This document shows, in pieces, positions 11,332-21,367 of a stretch of DNA of 64,000 nt. Positions within the stretch are counted from its first letter, which is position 1; every line of letters starts with the position of its first letter. Made by a program: the position numbers and the translations under genes. Under the pieces are notes generated by a model, which was given only the letters and a program-made list of their open reading frames with translations, had not been told where the DNA came from and searched no databases. The DNA is from Boesenbergia rotunda (taxonomy: Eukaryota > Streptophyta > Magnoliopsida > Zingiberales > Zingiberaceae): assembly GCA_024364735.1 (NCBI GenBank), contig JAGFNQ010000863.1, positions 953,570-1,017,569 on the forward strand, given 5' to 3'.

Positions 11332-12670
11332 TGTTGGTGCAGAAATGCACCTAAGTCAAACCTGTGTTTTGATAATGGCAACATAGGTCAAAAGTTAAGT
11401 GTTTCTTGTTTTCTAACAAGTTAATCTAGTGTGCAGTAAAAAGCCCTAGCGAAGGACCGCTAGGCACTGGCGAAGGACTGCCAGCACCAAAAGCCCTAGC
11501 GAAGGACTGCTAGGCACTGGCAAAGGACTGCCAGCACCAAAAGCCCTAGCGAAGGACTGCTAGGCACTGGCAAAGGACTGCCAGCACCAAAAGCCCTAGC
11601 GAAGGACTGCTAGGCAACTGGCAGTCCTTCGCCAGTTCACAAGACCTGACAAAGGACCGTCAGGCAAAAGTCCAACCAAAGGAGCGGTTGGCATCAGGTA
11701 AACTCTCCCGAGTGGAGTAGGTGAGGACGCGTTCCCCTTCGAGGGAACAGTAGGCGTCGGTTCGACCTAGGGCTCCATTTTGGAGACCAAAGTCAGAACC
11801 AAGACAGCTAAGACTGTATAAAATAATAATTAATTGTGTTATTGTGTTTTGGACTAACCCTTGATGCAGGACCGAAGGAACGTGTGTCTGCAACTCAGAG
11901 AGCCTCAAAGGAGTGAGGCAACAGCTGAGTAAGGCGCCCTGAGTGTCCAGGGCGCCCTCAAGGTGAACCAGAACTAAGCGAAGCAAAATGGGCTTCGGCT
12001 GCTTACTGGGCAAGGCGCCCTCGTCAGCCAGGGCGCCCTCAGCACCGAAGGCGCCCTCAGGAGCCAAGCGCTTCGCGCCTAAGCCAGCAAATGCGATCAA
12101 CTCTATCCAGCCGAGAAGATCGGGTCAACCAAGGCGCCCTCAGCGACCAGGGCGCCCCAGAGGTCAAACCTCATCCCTATTCCAGTGGGATAACGCTTGA
12201 CCGAGCGAAGCACGGATCGGCTGACACGTGGCAGGGCACCCCCGACGTCCAGGGCGCCCTAGGTGCTATAAATAGCACCCCTCGACCCCAAGCTTCACAT
12301 CAACTTTAAATCCAACACTTCCACGCTCTTTTGTGCTCACGCCTTGCTCCGGAAACTCTCCAACTCAAGCCGACGACGTCCCGCTGCTCCAAAGAAGTTG
12401 ATCTACTCTGGACGTCGGTAAAAAGAAGCGTTCTTTTTATTTACTGTACCTAACTTTGTAATTAAATTGTGTAAATCTATATAGAATTGCCCAAAGTAAA
12501 CGGTCAACGACCGTGGGCCTTGGAGTAGGAGTCGACACAGGCTCCGAACCAAGTAAATCGACTGTGTCTCTGTCTTATTCTTTTTAAAATTCCGCTGCGT
12601 ACCTACTCTTACTCAAATCCGAAAGTTTTCCAATATTCACCCCCCCTCTATCGGTGTTCTCGATCCAACA
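11332..12670 (+). repeat. 5' LTR of element C
   Basis: 1,339 bp. The hairpin array CCTAGC-GAAGGACT-GCTAGG / CTGGC-AAAGGACT-GCCAG lies at 11446-11640, GGCGCCC motifs at 11930-12260, TATAAATA at about 12267 and ACGGTC-AAC-GACCGT at about 12499-12513. Confidence 0.95.
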
Positions 12671-12672
12671 AG

Positions 12673-12684
12673 TGGTATCAGAGC
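12673..12684 (+). other. Primer binding site of element C (initiator-Met tRNA)
   Basis: TGGTATCAGAGC immediately downstream of the 5' LTR. Confidence 0.92.
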
Positions 12685-12902
12685 GGGGTTATTCAAACTT
12701 GGTTCAACCACCAGTTTGAAAATTTCTTTCCGGATTTTCGAATTCTTTTTAATATTCCTTTACTTGTCGTTCGATTTTCTTGTTAATCGAGGTTGGTGCA
12801 ACACCCCTCGATATTTTAATTTCTTAATCCCGCACTGCTAATCCAAGACCAAGTCTTGGGATAATTTTTTTTGTAAGGTTTTCTGTTACAGAACAAATAT
12901 CT

Positions 12903-14520
12903 ATGCAAGAGGGATTTAGCACCGCTAGACCTCCACTCTTCAGTGGAGAAGACTTTTCCTACTGGAAAGGTCGCATGGAGGTCCACCTGAAAACTCAGGT
13001 GGACATGTGGATCATTATCCAGTCCGGTCTGGAGATCCCCCGAAATGCGGAAGGAATTCCATAAAACTACTCGGAGTGGGCAACACTCTGAAGTGCAAGA
13101 TAGAAGCCGACGCAAAAGCAACGCAAACCCTACAATGCGGGCTGACAAAGGAGGAGCTGAACCGGGTGGGCCCCTTCAACAGTGCAAAAGAGCTATGGAC
13201 AAAACTGATCGAGCTGCACGAAGGGACTTCAGACACCAGGATCAGCAAAAGGGATTTGCTACTGAATAAACTCTACACTATCAAGATGGCCGACAACGAA
13301 ATAGCAGCCCAGCTCCACGCACGAATCCAGGAGGTAATGAACACAATAGGTCACAAGGTTGAAAACCGTGACCTAATAAGGTATACTCTAAACGCATTCC
13401 CAAGAAATACCTTGTGGGCATCTATGGTAGATGCATACAAGGTATCCAGGGATCTTTCTAAAATAAAACTAGATGAATTATTTTCTGAACTAGAACTGCA
13501 CGAACAAACTAACACCAATATGGTCGAGAGAGGTGTTGCTTTTCTTGCAGGCAAAACTCAAAAGACAACAAAGAAGAAGCCCGAACCTGAACCCGAGTCT
13601 AACTCTGACTTAGATTCAGAAGACGAGGAAGGAGAACAAACTAAGCTGGTCCGGCTCGCTCGAAACTACTACAAGGAGCTGAAGAACCGAACCAACAAAA
13701 GGAAAATCGGCTGAAGAAAGGACGAACCAACTGAACCCGCGAACAAGCCTAATGTGACCTGCTACGAGTGCAAGAAAAAGGGCCACGACAAAACAGAGTG
13801 TCCGAATCTGAAAGAGTCCAAGAAGACGAGAAGAAAGAAGGCACTGCAAGCAACCTGGGACGAGTCTTCCTCAGAAGAAGAAGAAGAGGCACCCCAGTCC
13901 AATCTCCTAGCTCTAACCGCATCAGAAAAAGTCGAGTCAGAATCAGAACAAGAGGACGGCGAGCTAACCTTCACAGAAGACGGAGAAATAAAGGTAACTG
14001 GTTTTAATAAATTGCAATTAAGTGAGTTGATTTCTTTCCTTTCTCGAGACTTGGCGAAAGCCAAACTCCGAGTCGAATCCCTCCGATAGGAAGTAAAACT
14101 CCTGAAAGAGGAAGCTGACTCTAAACCCTTTACCGAGAAGGTTCAGGAAGGAACTTCTACTCAAGTTGAAAAACTTGAAAAGGAGAATTTCTCCCTGAAA
14201 ACTCAGGTTAAGGATTTAGAACAGCTTAGAACGATTTACATCTGGTTCCAAGGTCTTGACATGATCCTTGGAAAACAGAAATCAGTTCTAAATCGATCGG
14301 ACTTGGCTACCGAACCAAATCCCGACAAAGATCATATTTGTCTGTACTGAATCAGTCCAGAGGAAAAATTCAGGCATGGGTACCTAAACTGTGCCTGAAC
14401 AAACCAACTGGATCAAATCAGTATTGGATCCCCAAGGACAAGATTCACATCTTGCCTAACCATCACCGTGGCTTTAGTCCAGGGGGAGCCAAACTGAAAA
14501 CTATTTTCATTATTAGATAA
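12903..14520 (+). pseudogene. gag of element C (several breaks)
   Basis: Same domain order as gag of element A. The ATG at 12903 gives MQEGFSTARPP; the FSYWKGRMEVHL block, capsid helices, acidic stretch and CCHC knuckle (CYECKKKGHDKTEC, 13760-13801) follow, then an acidic region, a coiled coil (LAKAKLRVESLR, VEKLEKEN) and the C-terminal IPKDKIHILPNHHRG block ending at 14520. Breaks are a frame change around 13040-13080, in-frame stops at 13712-13714 and 14087-14089, and further frame loss near 14220-14330. It cannot give full-length Gag as it stands, so the element would depend on Gag as well as Pol supplied in trans. Confidence 0.88.
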
Positions 14521-15289
14521 ACTTGTTATTATTGATTTAAATTGCTTGATTGTTTGCCTGTTTATTTAATTTCTGCAAATTACCATGCTTAGATTTAGGC
14601 TAGTTTAAGGACCAAAACAAACTTAACTGAAACTTGAAAACATAGTATTGGGTGGAGGTGAGATGATAGTACGTTGGGAAAACCAATTCTAATAAGATCA
14701 AGTTTACTTGGTCTCTTTAGATTGGTGAAACCAGCCAAAGCTACCGATCCAAAATCCAAACTAGTTAGACTAGAAATTTTTCAAAGAGTAATTTGAAAAT
14801 GAAATTTCATTAAAAGCCTTTGTCAAGGAAAGGGTGGATGATCCCATAAGACTTCGGCCAAAGAAGGCCTAGTGCCTCGCCAAGACCTGGAAGCCAATTT
14901 TTGAAATTCAAATTCAAATTAATTTTTGTCAAATTCGAATCTAACACAAAAGTTCAGCTAAGTATAGATTTAAAACATCTTTTAAAAAATTTCAAAATTA
15001 CTTAAGTTTTCAAAATTTAAATTGTGTTCAAATTTTTTTAAAAATAAACTATCAAAAACTGTCTCACAAAACCTATAAGGTTAACGTGATTGAAAACCCT
15101 AGATTTGGGTGAGGCGGTAAAATTAAGACTAAATTATGATGTCTTTAATATCTGTGTTGCATTAAAATTCTAACCACGGTCAACATAGTCAAACCACGGT
15201 CAACATAAGTCAAACCACGGTCAACATAAGTCAAACCACAGTCAAATCAGGTCAAATTTGGTCAAATGCACTCCCTTAGGGCTAAGGCT
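14521..15289 (+). repeat. Conserved noncoding spacer of element C with GGTCAAC minisatellite
   Basis: Homologous to the post-gag spacers of A and B (AGTATTGGGTGGAGGTGAGA block near 14645). It ends in a short array at 15175-15260 of units near AACCACGGTCAACATAAGTC, the counterpart of the TTGACCATGG array of element A. Confidence 0.75.
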
Positions 15290-15761
15290 AGTCCTTAGGG
15301 CGCCCTAATCCGTGTGGGCGCCCCAAGGCTGGTCAAAAATGCCTCTGCCACTGCACGTTGACCGAGGGTGGTCAAAAGCTGCCAAAAGGCAGCTGCAGCC
15401 TGGTTTAGGGCGCCCTTGTCGTGCAGGGCGCCCTCCCACAGACTTTCAACGGCAGAAAGCTGCATAAACAGAACTACAGACCTGATGGAGGCGCCCTTGT
15501 CCGGAGAGGCGCCCTTACCAGTGTCCTTCGGTGGTCAAAAGCTGCCAAAAAGGGCAGCTGCAGCCTGGTTAAGGCGCCCTGGTCAGACAGGGCGCCCTCG
15601 CCAGTCAAGGTGCCCTCCCGGGGAAGGGCGCCCAAACTGCCTAAAAAAAGGGGGCTCCCCTCCCCTTCCTCTCTTCACACCCAAAACTCTTCTTCTCCTC
15701 CTACACTTTCTACCTTCCAACCCTCTCAAGCTCTCAAGCTATCAAGCTCTCATCTTCAAGA
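15290..15761 (+). promoter_or_regulatory. Candidate internal promoter of ORF2 in element C
   Basis: About ten GGCGCCC palindromes are spread over 15296-15635, then an A-rich TAAAAAAAGG box at about 15641-15650 in the place where element A has TATAAAAAGG. A pyrimidine-rich leader (TCTTCTTCTCCTCC type) then runs to the ATG at 15762. The arrangement copies the U3-to-TATA layout of the LTRs. Confidence 0.5.
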
Positions 15762-16996
15762 ATGCCTCCCCGAGCAAACCGGTATTTTTTTTGTTATGTT
15801 AATTTCCTTTCAATTTTTTAACTAGCAAATTTCTTTAAGTATACTTTCTTTCTCTTAGAAGACGCCGACCTAATCAGGCAGAACCCGGTGCTCAACCTAG
15901 TCCTGATCCTAGGTTTCCCAACTTAGAATTGTGTAACAAGTTCGCTCGTACCACCTATAAACCTATAAAAACGAGCTACTTGAATAGACTATTCTTCACC
16001 CAATCCTGTCCCCTAGCTATGAACGTCATAAACCACTACCAACTGGACAATCTCGTATTCTGCACCCACCCAATTAATACTTCCTTATGTGCAGAATTTT
16101 ACAATAATATCATTAGACAGGATAGTCTCGTGTTCTCCACCATGGTTCAAGGTATTCCCTTAACCATCACACCAACATTACTGAACCGGTTTCTAGGACT
16201 ACGACCCTCGCAGTCCATCTTCTGTTGTTATCCTCCTAGGGAGCCTCCCTTTGATGCACCCTATTCTCACATCACCTTAGATACATTACACTCATATTTC
16301 TTTAGGCAACCAGTTGACAGACGATTTCAATCAGTCCACTTAGAGGTCCAGGACTACGCCCTATATAGGGTCTTAGTCCGATGTATTCTGCCATTGTCCA
16401 CTAGGGACGTCACCACTATGCGACCATTCCATACCTTTCTCCTGTACGCCCTGATTCACCAGCTAGATATTGATATAGGACTTCATATGTTTCACACTAT
16501 CCTACACGCATCCAGTGTGACCACGCAAGGGCGGGTTCGCACACCTTACTGCCACATTATCACGTCCCTATTACATTACCATGGTAGGAACATTACCGAA
16601 GGAGAAATGGCCGATCTGACCAACTACGATGAAATAGGATATAGAAACTTCGCCCTAGCAGGTATAGAGGTGTCCGGTACCGAGGACCTGCCCTGGAGAC
16701 GTCAGAGAGCAGCTCAGATCGATTCGGACGAGGAGGTCGAGTACGACGTCGCAGATGTAGCAGCAGAAGCCCGAGCTCATATAGACGAGCCTGTACCACC
16801 GACACTTTACGAGAGAGTGACCCGTATGGAGACACAGATACAGAGTCTCCGAGAGGAGGTCGAGGCTTATCATATAGAGCAGATGGACTCTCGCCGAGCT
16901 GATAGAGAGATAGCTGATACACGATTCTTAGAGATAATGGCCCGATTCGATTCATGGCAGCCGGGTCCATCTGATCATCCCGGTCCTTCATCTTAG
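15762..16996 (+). CDS. ORF2 of element C: intact spliced passenger gene, function unknown
   Basis: Exon 1 is 15762-15781 (MPPRANR), the intron 15782-15858 (GTATTT...TCTCTTAG, 77 nt) and exon 2 15859-16996. Spliced, it reads 385 residues without a stop. The N terminus is basic (RRRRPNQ), a possible nuclear localisation signal. The central part (residues about 30-280) carries CNKFARTTYKPIKTSYLNR, AEFYNNIIRQ, ITPTLLNRFLGLRPSQ and DYALYRVLVR. An acidic patch (DSDEEVEYDVADVAAE) is followed by a coiled coil (YERVTRMETQIQSLREEVEA) and a Pro/Ser-rich tail. It is not gag, protease, integrase, reverse transcriptase, RNase H or an obvious envelope-like protein: no membrane segments are seen. The core weakly recalls the domain called putative plant transposon protein. 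Conservation with ORF2 of A, including the intron, suggests past selection. Confidence 0.75.
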
Positions 16997-18293
16997 ATTT
17001 ACTTTGCATTGTACTCGTAACTATCTGACTTCCCCTACTCAGTAGGATTGACTTGTGTTTGACTAGTTGATTGTATTTTGAACCTTGATTACCTACTTTA
17101 TTTTCTGTTGATTTAATTATGAATAGTTAGGATTGTGTTGTGTAGAATAGGTTAAAAGGTTTCTTAAAATTGATTTCAAAATAGAATTTGAAAAATTGCT
17201 TTACTCAATTTCAAAATCAATTTTTATTTTTTTTTCTCGACTTAGTGTTATTTTTATTTTAAAACTACCCCTTTTAAAAATTAGGGCTTTTTCGAAAATG
17301 GACCTAGCCTAGGCCTTAACTGTAGAACTGCATGCACCTATAGACTTAGAAGCCAGCATCTCACAAGCACCTTAGGGTACTTTTGATTGATAACCTAGAA
17401 AGGGTTGAGATGCTTAGGTCTTTGTCTTAATTCAAGATGCTTTAAGTCAGTGCATCTACAGTAATTGGGACACTAAATACAACTTATACAGCAATCAAGT
17501 TAAGTGTCAAGCTTAGAAAATCTAACTTGAACAGAAACACTTAACTTGACTAACCCTAGCAAAAACTACTGTTTATAATAGTTAGTAAGTAGCTAATTGG
17601 GTTAGACAGGTCCCTACAGAGATAATTGACTGATTTAGTGCAATTGATTGATTGATTTAGTATAAATCTAACTGATTTAGTACAGCAAATTATTTATTTC
17701 TCACTCATGCTATATTTATTTGTTTTGATATATGGCAAAGGGGGAGATAGAGAAAGGAAAGAAATTTAATCATTTTTTTTCTAAATTTTTCCTTTATTCA
17801 AAAAGGTTCAAAATTTTCAGTTTTTTTTAAGAAGTACTTAAGTTCCTAAAGTTTTCAAAATCCTGCTAAGTACTCTAGCTTAGAATTTTTTTTTTTTGCT
17901 TTCAAAATTTTGCTAAGTACCTTCAAAACTCTTTACTCAAGCTTTCAAAATTCTGTTAAGTACTCTAGCTTAGAATTTTTTTTTTTAAAGTCTTCAAAAT
18001 TTTGCAAAATGCTCTAGCCTTTCAAAAGGTTCCTTTATTTTGAAAAACTTAAGACTTTAAAAAAAAATTTTCTCAAAGTATGCTTTAAAAACTCTACTAT
18101 GTATTTTTAAGTTACTTCTAAGTAACTAAAACTTAAGTTTTCAAAATACAAGTAAGGTTTTTTCCCCACGAACTTTTGAAAAATCTAGGGGGAGATTCCC
18201 TCCAGGGGGAGGGAACAAAAACAAAACTTTGTCATGTTTTGCTTAAACTTAACTTTTTGAACTAGGGTTGTCATAAATCAAAAAGGGGGAGAT
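16997..18293 (+). repeat. 3' noncoding tract of element C with multiple polypurine tracts
   Basis: It contains the conserved block around 17300-17600 shared with A and B, AT-rich repeats with AAGTACTTA-like cores (17800-18130), and purine tracts GCAAAGGGGGAGA (about 17736), TCTAGGGGGAGA (about 18184), CAGGGGGAGG (about 18202) and the terminal AAAAAGGGGGAGAT (18280-18293) abutting the 3' LTR. Confidence 0.8.
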
Positions 18294-19699
18294 TGTTGGT
18301 GCAGAAATGCACCTAAGTCAAACCTGTGTTTTGATAATGGCAACATAGGTCAAAAGTTAAGTGTTTCTTGTTTTCTAACAAGTTAATCTAGTGTGCAGTA
18401 AAAAGCCCTAGCGAAGGACCGCTAGGCACTGGCGAAGGACTGCCAGCACCAAAAGCCCTAGCGAAGGACTGCTAGGCACTGGCAAAGGACTGCCAGCACC
18501 AAAAGCCCTAGCGAAGGACTGCTAGGCACTGGCAAAGGACTGCCAGCACCAAAAGCCCTAGCGAAGGACTGCTAGGCAACTGGCAGTCCTTCGCCAGTTC
18601 ACAAGACCTGACAAAGGACCGTCAGGCAAAAGTCCAACCAAAGGAGCGGTTGGCATCAGGTAAACTCTCCCGAGTGGAGTAGGTGAGGACGCGTTCCCCT
18701 TCGAGGGAACAGTAGGCGTCGGTTCGACCTAGGGCTCCATTTTGGAGACCAAAGTCAGAACCAAGACAGCTAAGACTGTATAAAATAATAATTAATTGTG
18801 TTATTGTGTTTTGGACTAACCCTTGATGCAGGACCGAAGGAACGTGTGTCTGCAACTCAGAGAGCCTCAAAGGAGTGAGGCAACAGCTGAGTAAGGCGCC
18901 CTGAGTGTCCAGGGCGCCCTCAAGGTGAACCAGAACCAAGCGAAGCAAAATGGGCTTCGGCTGCTTACTGGGCAAGGCGCCCTCAGCAGCCAAGGCGCCC
19001 TCAGCAGCCAAGGCGCCCTCAGCAGCCAAGGCGCCCTTGTCAGCCAGGGCGCCCTCAGCACCGAAGGCGCCCTCAGGAGCCAAGCGCTTCGCGCCTAAGC
19101 CAGCAAATGCGATCAACTCTATCCAGCCGAGAAGACCAGGTCAACCAAGGCGCCCTCAGCGACCAGGGCGCCCCAGAGGTCAAACCTCATCCCTATTCTG
19201 GTGGGATAACGCTTGACCGAGCGAAACACGGATCGGCTGACACGTGGCAGGGCGCCCCCGACGTCCAGGGCGCCCTAGGTGCTATAAATAGCACCCCTCG
19301 ACCCCAAGCTTCACATCAATTTTGAATCCAACGCTTCCACGCTCTTTTGTGCTCACGCCTTGCTCCGGAAACTCTCCAACTCAAGCCGACGACGTCCCGC
19401 TGCTCCGAAGAAGTTGATCTACTCCGGACGTCGGTAAAAAGGAGCGTTCTTTTTATTTACTGTACTTAACTTTGTAATTAAATTGTGTAAATCTATTTGC
19501 GCCTATATAGAATTGCCCAAAGTAAACGGTCAACGACCGTGGGCCTTGGAGTAGGAGTCGACACAGGCTCCGAACCAAGTAAATCGACTGTGTCTCTGTC
19601 TTATTCTTTTTAAAATTCCGTTGCGTACCTACTCTTACTCAAATCTGAAAGTTTTCCGATATTCACCCCCCCCCCTCTATCGGTGTTCTCGATCCAACA
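18294..19699 (+). repeat. 3' LTR of element C
   Basis: 1,406 bp. The first ~640 bp are identical by eye to the 5' LTR. The rest has about 18 substitutions, a 10 bp indel near 19495 and three extra copies of an 18 bp AGGCGCCCTCAGCAGCCA unit at about 18975-19030. Confidence 0.95.
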
Positions 19700-20711
19700 C
19701 ACCTAAGCCGAGAAAGGTATTGCTTTTCTTGCATGAAAAACAGGAAAGGTGACCAAGAAAAAGCCTCAACCTGCACCCGAGTCTGACTCAGACTCAGACT
19801 CAGAAGACAGCGAAGGGGATCGACCCAAACTGGTTCGGCTAGCTCGGGACTACTACAAGGAACTGAAGTATCAGACCAACAGAAGAAAAGCCAGCCGAAA
19901 GAAGGAAGATCCAGCTGAACCATCAACGACCAAGACCAAATCAAACGTAACCTGCTATGAGTGCAACAAGAAGGGCCACTACAAATCGGAGTGCCCTAAT
20001 CTGAAAGAAGCCAAGAAGACAAGAAGGAAGAAAGCCCTTCAAACCACGTGGGATGAGTCTTCATCCGAAGAAGAAGAAGAGGCCCTTCAAACCTTGACTG
20101 CTTCGGAAGACATCGACACCGGATCAGAATCGGAGCCGGACGACGAAAAGTTCACGATTTCAGAGGACGACAAAATAACTGTAAGTGATTATTCTAAAAT
20201 TCAATTAGCAGAATTAATTGCTTATCTGTCTAGTGACTTGGCGAAAGCCAAAATCCGAGTCGAGTCCCCCCGACAGGAAGTAAAACTCTTGAAAGAGGGA
20301 GCTGACTCTAGATCTTTGACTGAGAAGGTTCAAGAAGGAACCTCTGCTCAAGTTGAAAAGCTTGAGAAAGAGAACTCCTCCTTGAAAACTCAAGTCAAGG
20401 ACCTTAGAGCGGCTCTAGAACGATTCACTTCGGGTTCCAAGGGTCTTGACATGATCCTTGGAAAATAGAAATCTATTCTAAATCGATCCGGGTTAGGGTA
20501 TCGAACCAAGGCTAGACAAAGGTCATACTATGCTGTATTGAACCAATCTAGGCCCAAAGTTCAGGCATGGGTACCCAAACTTTGCCTGAACAACCAAGCT
20601 GGACCAAACCAGTATTGGATCCCCAAGGACAAGATTTATATCTTGCCTAATCATTACTGTGGCTTTAGTCCAGGGGGAGCCAACTTAAAAATAATTTTTA
20701 TAGTTAGATAA
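19700..20711 (+). pseudogene. gag of element B, 3' part
   Basis: Resumes at the second CACCT with AEKGIAFL, then the acidic stretch (SDSDSDSEDSEGD), CCHC knuckle CYECNKKGHYKSEC (19952-19993), a second acidic stretch, a coiled coil (LAKAKIRVESPRQEVKLLKEG, VEKLEKENSSLKTQVKDL), a stop at 20466-20468, and after it in the same frame the C-terminal GYRTKARQRS and IPKDKIYILPNHY blocks ending at 20711. A TAA also sits at the C-insertion junction. Confidence 0.88.
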
Positions 20712-21367
20712 ATTCTTTTCTTATTTTAAATTGCATGCTTGCTTGTTTATTTATTTTTTGCAAATTATCATGCTTAGACCTAGGACTGGTTAGTTTAAGG
20801 ACTAAAACGATTAACTGAAATTTGAATAACATAGTATTGGGTGGAGGTGAGATGATAGTACGTTAGGGAAGCCATTTTGGCGGAACTAGCCGAAGCTACC
20901 GATCCAAGACCCAAACTAGTTAGACCAAAATCTTTCAAAGAGTAACTTGAAGATGAATTTTCAATAAAAGACTTTGTCAAGGAAAGGGTTGATGATCCAA
21001 TAAGGTTACGGGCAAATAAGGCCTAGTGTCTCGCCAAGACCTGGAAGCCGATTATTGAAAACCAAATTCACTTTACTATTGTCAGATTTGAATCTAACAC
21101 AGATTTCAATTAATCTTAGATTCAACCATTTTTTTTAAAACAAAATTTAAAGCATAATAAATTGTTTTAAAATTAATTTAACTTTTCAAAATTAATCATG
21201 GTTTTTCAAAATAAAATTCTTACTTATATTACAAACTGTCTCATAAAACCCATAAGGTTAACATGATTGATAACTATAGATTGGGTGAGACAGACTAGGT
21301 TGTGAAAGTCAATCTAGGCTATCCTTAATTCTAATTGGATCCAAATCAACAAATTCTTTATGTGTAG
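20712..21367 (+). other. Conserved gag-pol spacer of element B
   Basis: About 650 bp without a coding frame between the last Gag block and the first protease block. The same noncoding sequence follows gag in A and C. A CAG/TAG-type acceptor (TTATGTGTAG at about 21359-21368) lies directly before the pol frame, so it may be an intron or an intercistronic spacer. Confidence 0.6.

Larger units (their letters stand above)
11332..19699 (+). mobile_element. Element C: pol-less Sirevirus-like element carrying ORF2
   Basis: The LTRs 11332-12670 and 18294-19699 are flanked by CACCT on both sides (11327-11331, 19700-19704). The order is LTR, primer site, gag, spacer, promoter-like GGCGCC region, intron-containing ORF2, 3' noncoding tract, polypurine tract, LTR. 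No pol is present. The element lies inside gag of element B, in the same orientation. The LTRs differ by about 1 percent, all of it in their second halves, plus a tandem-repeat expansion in the 3' copy. Confidence 0.95.
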
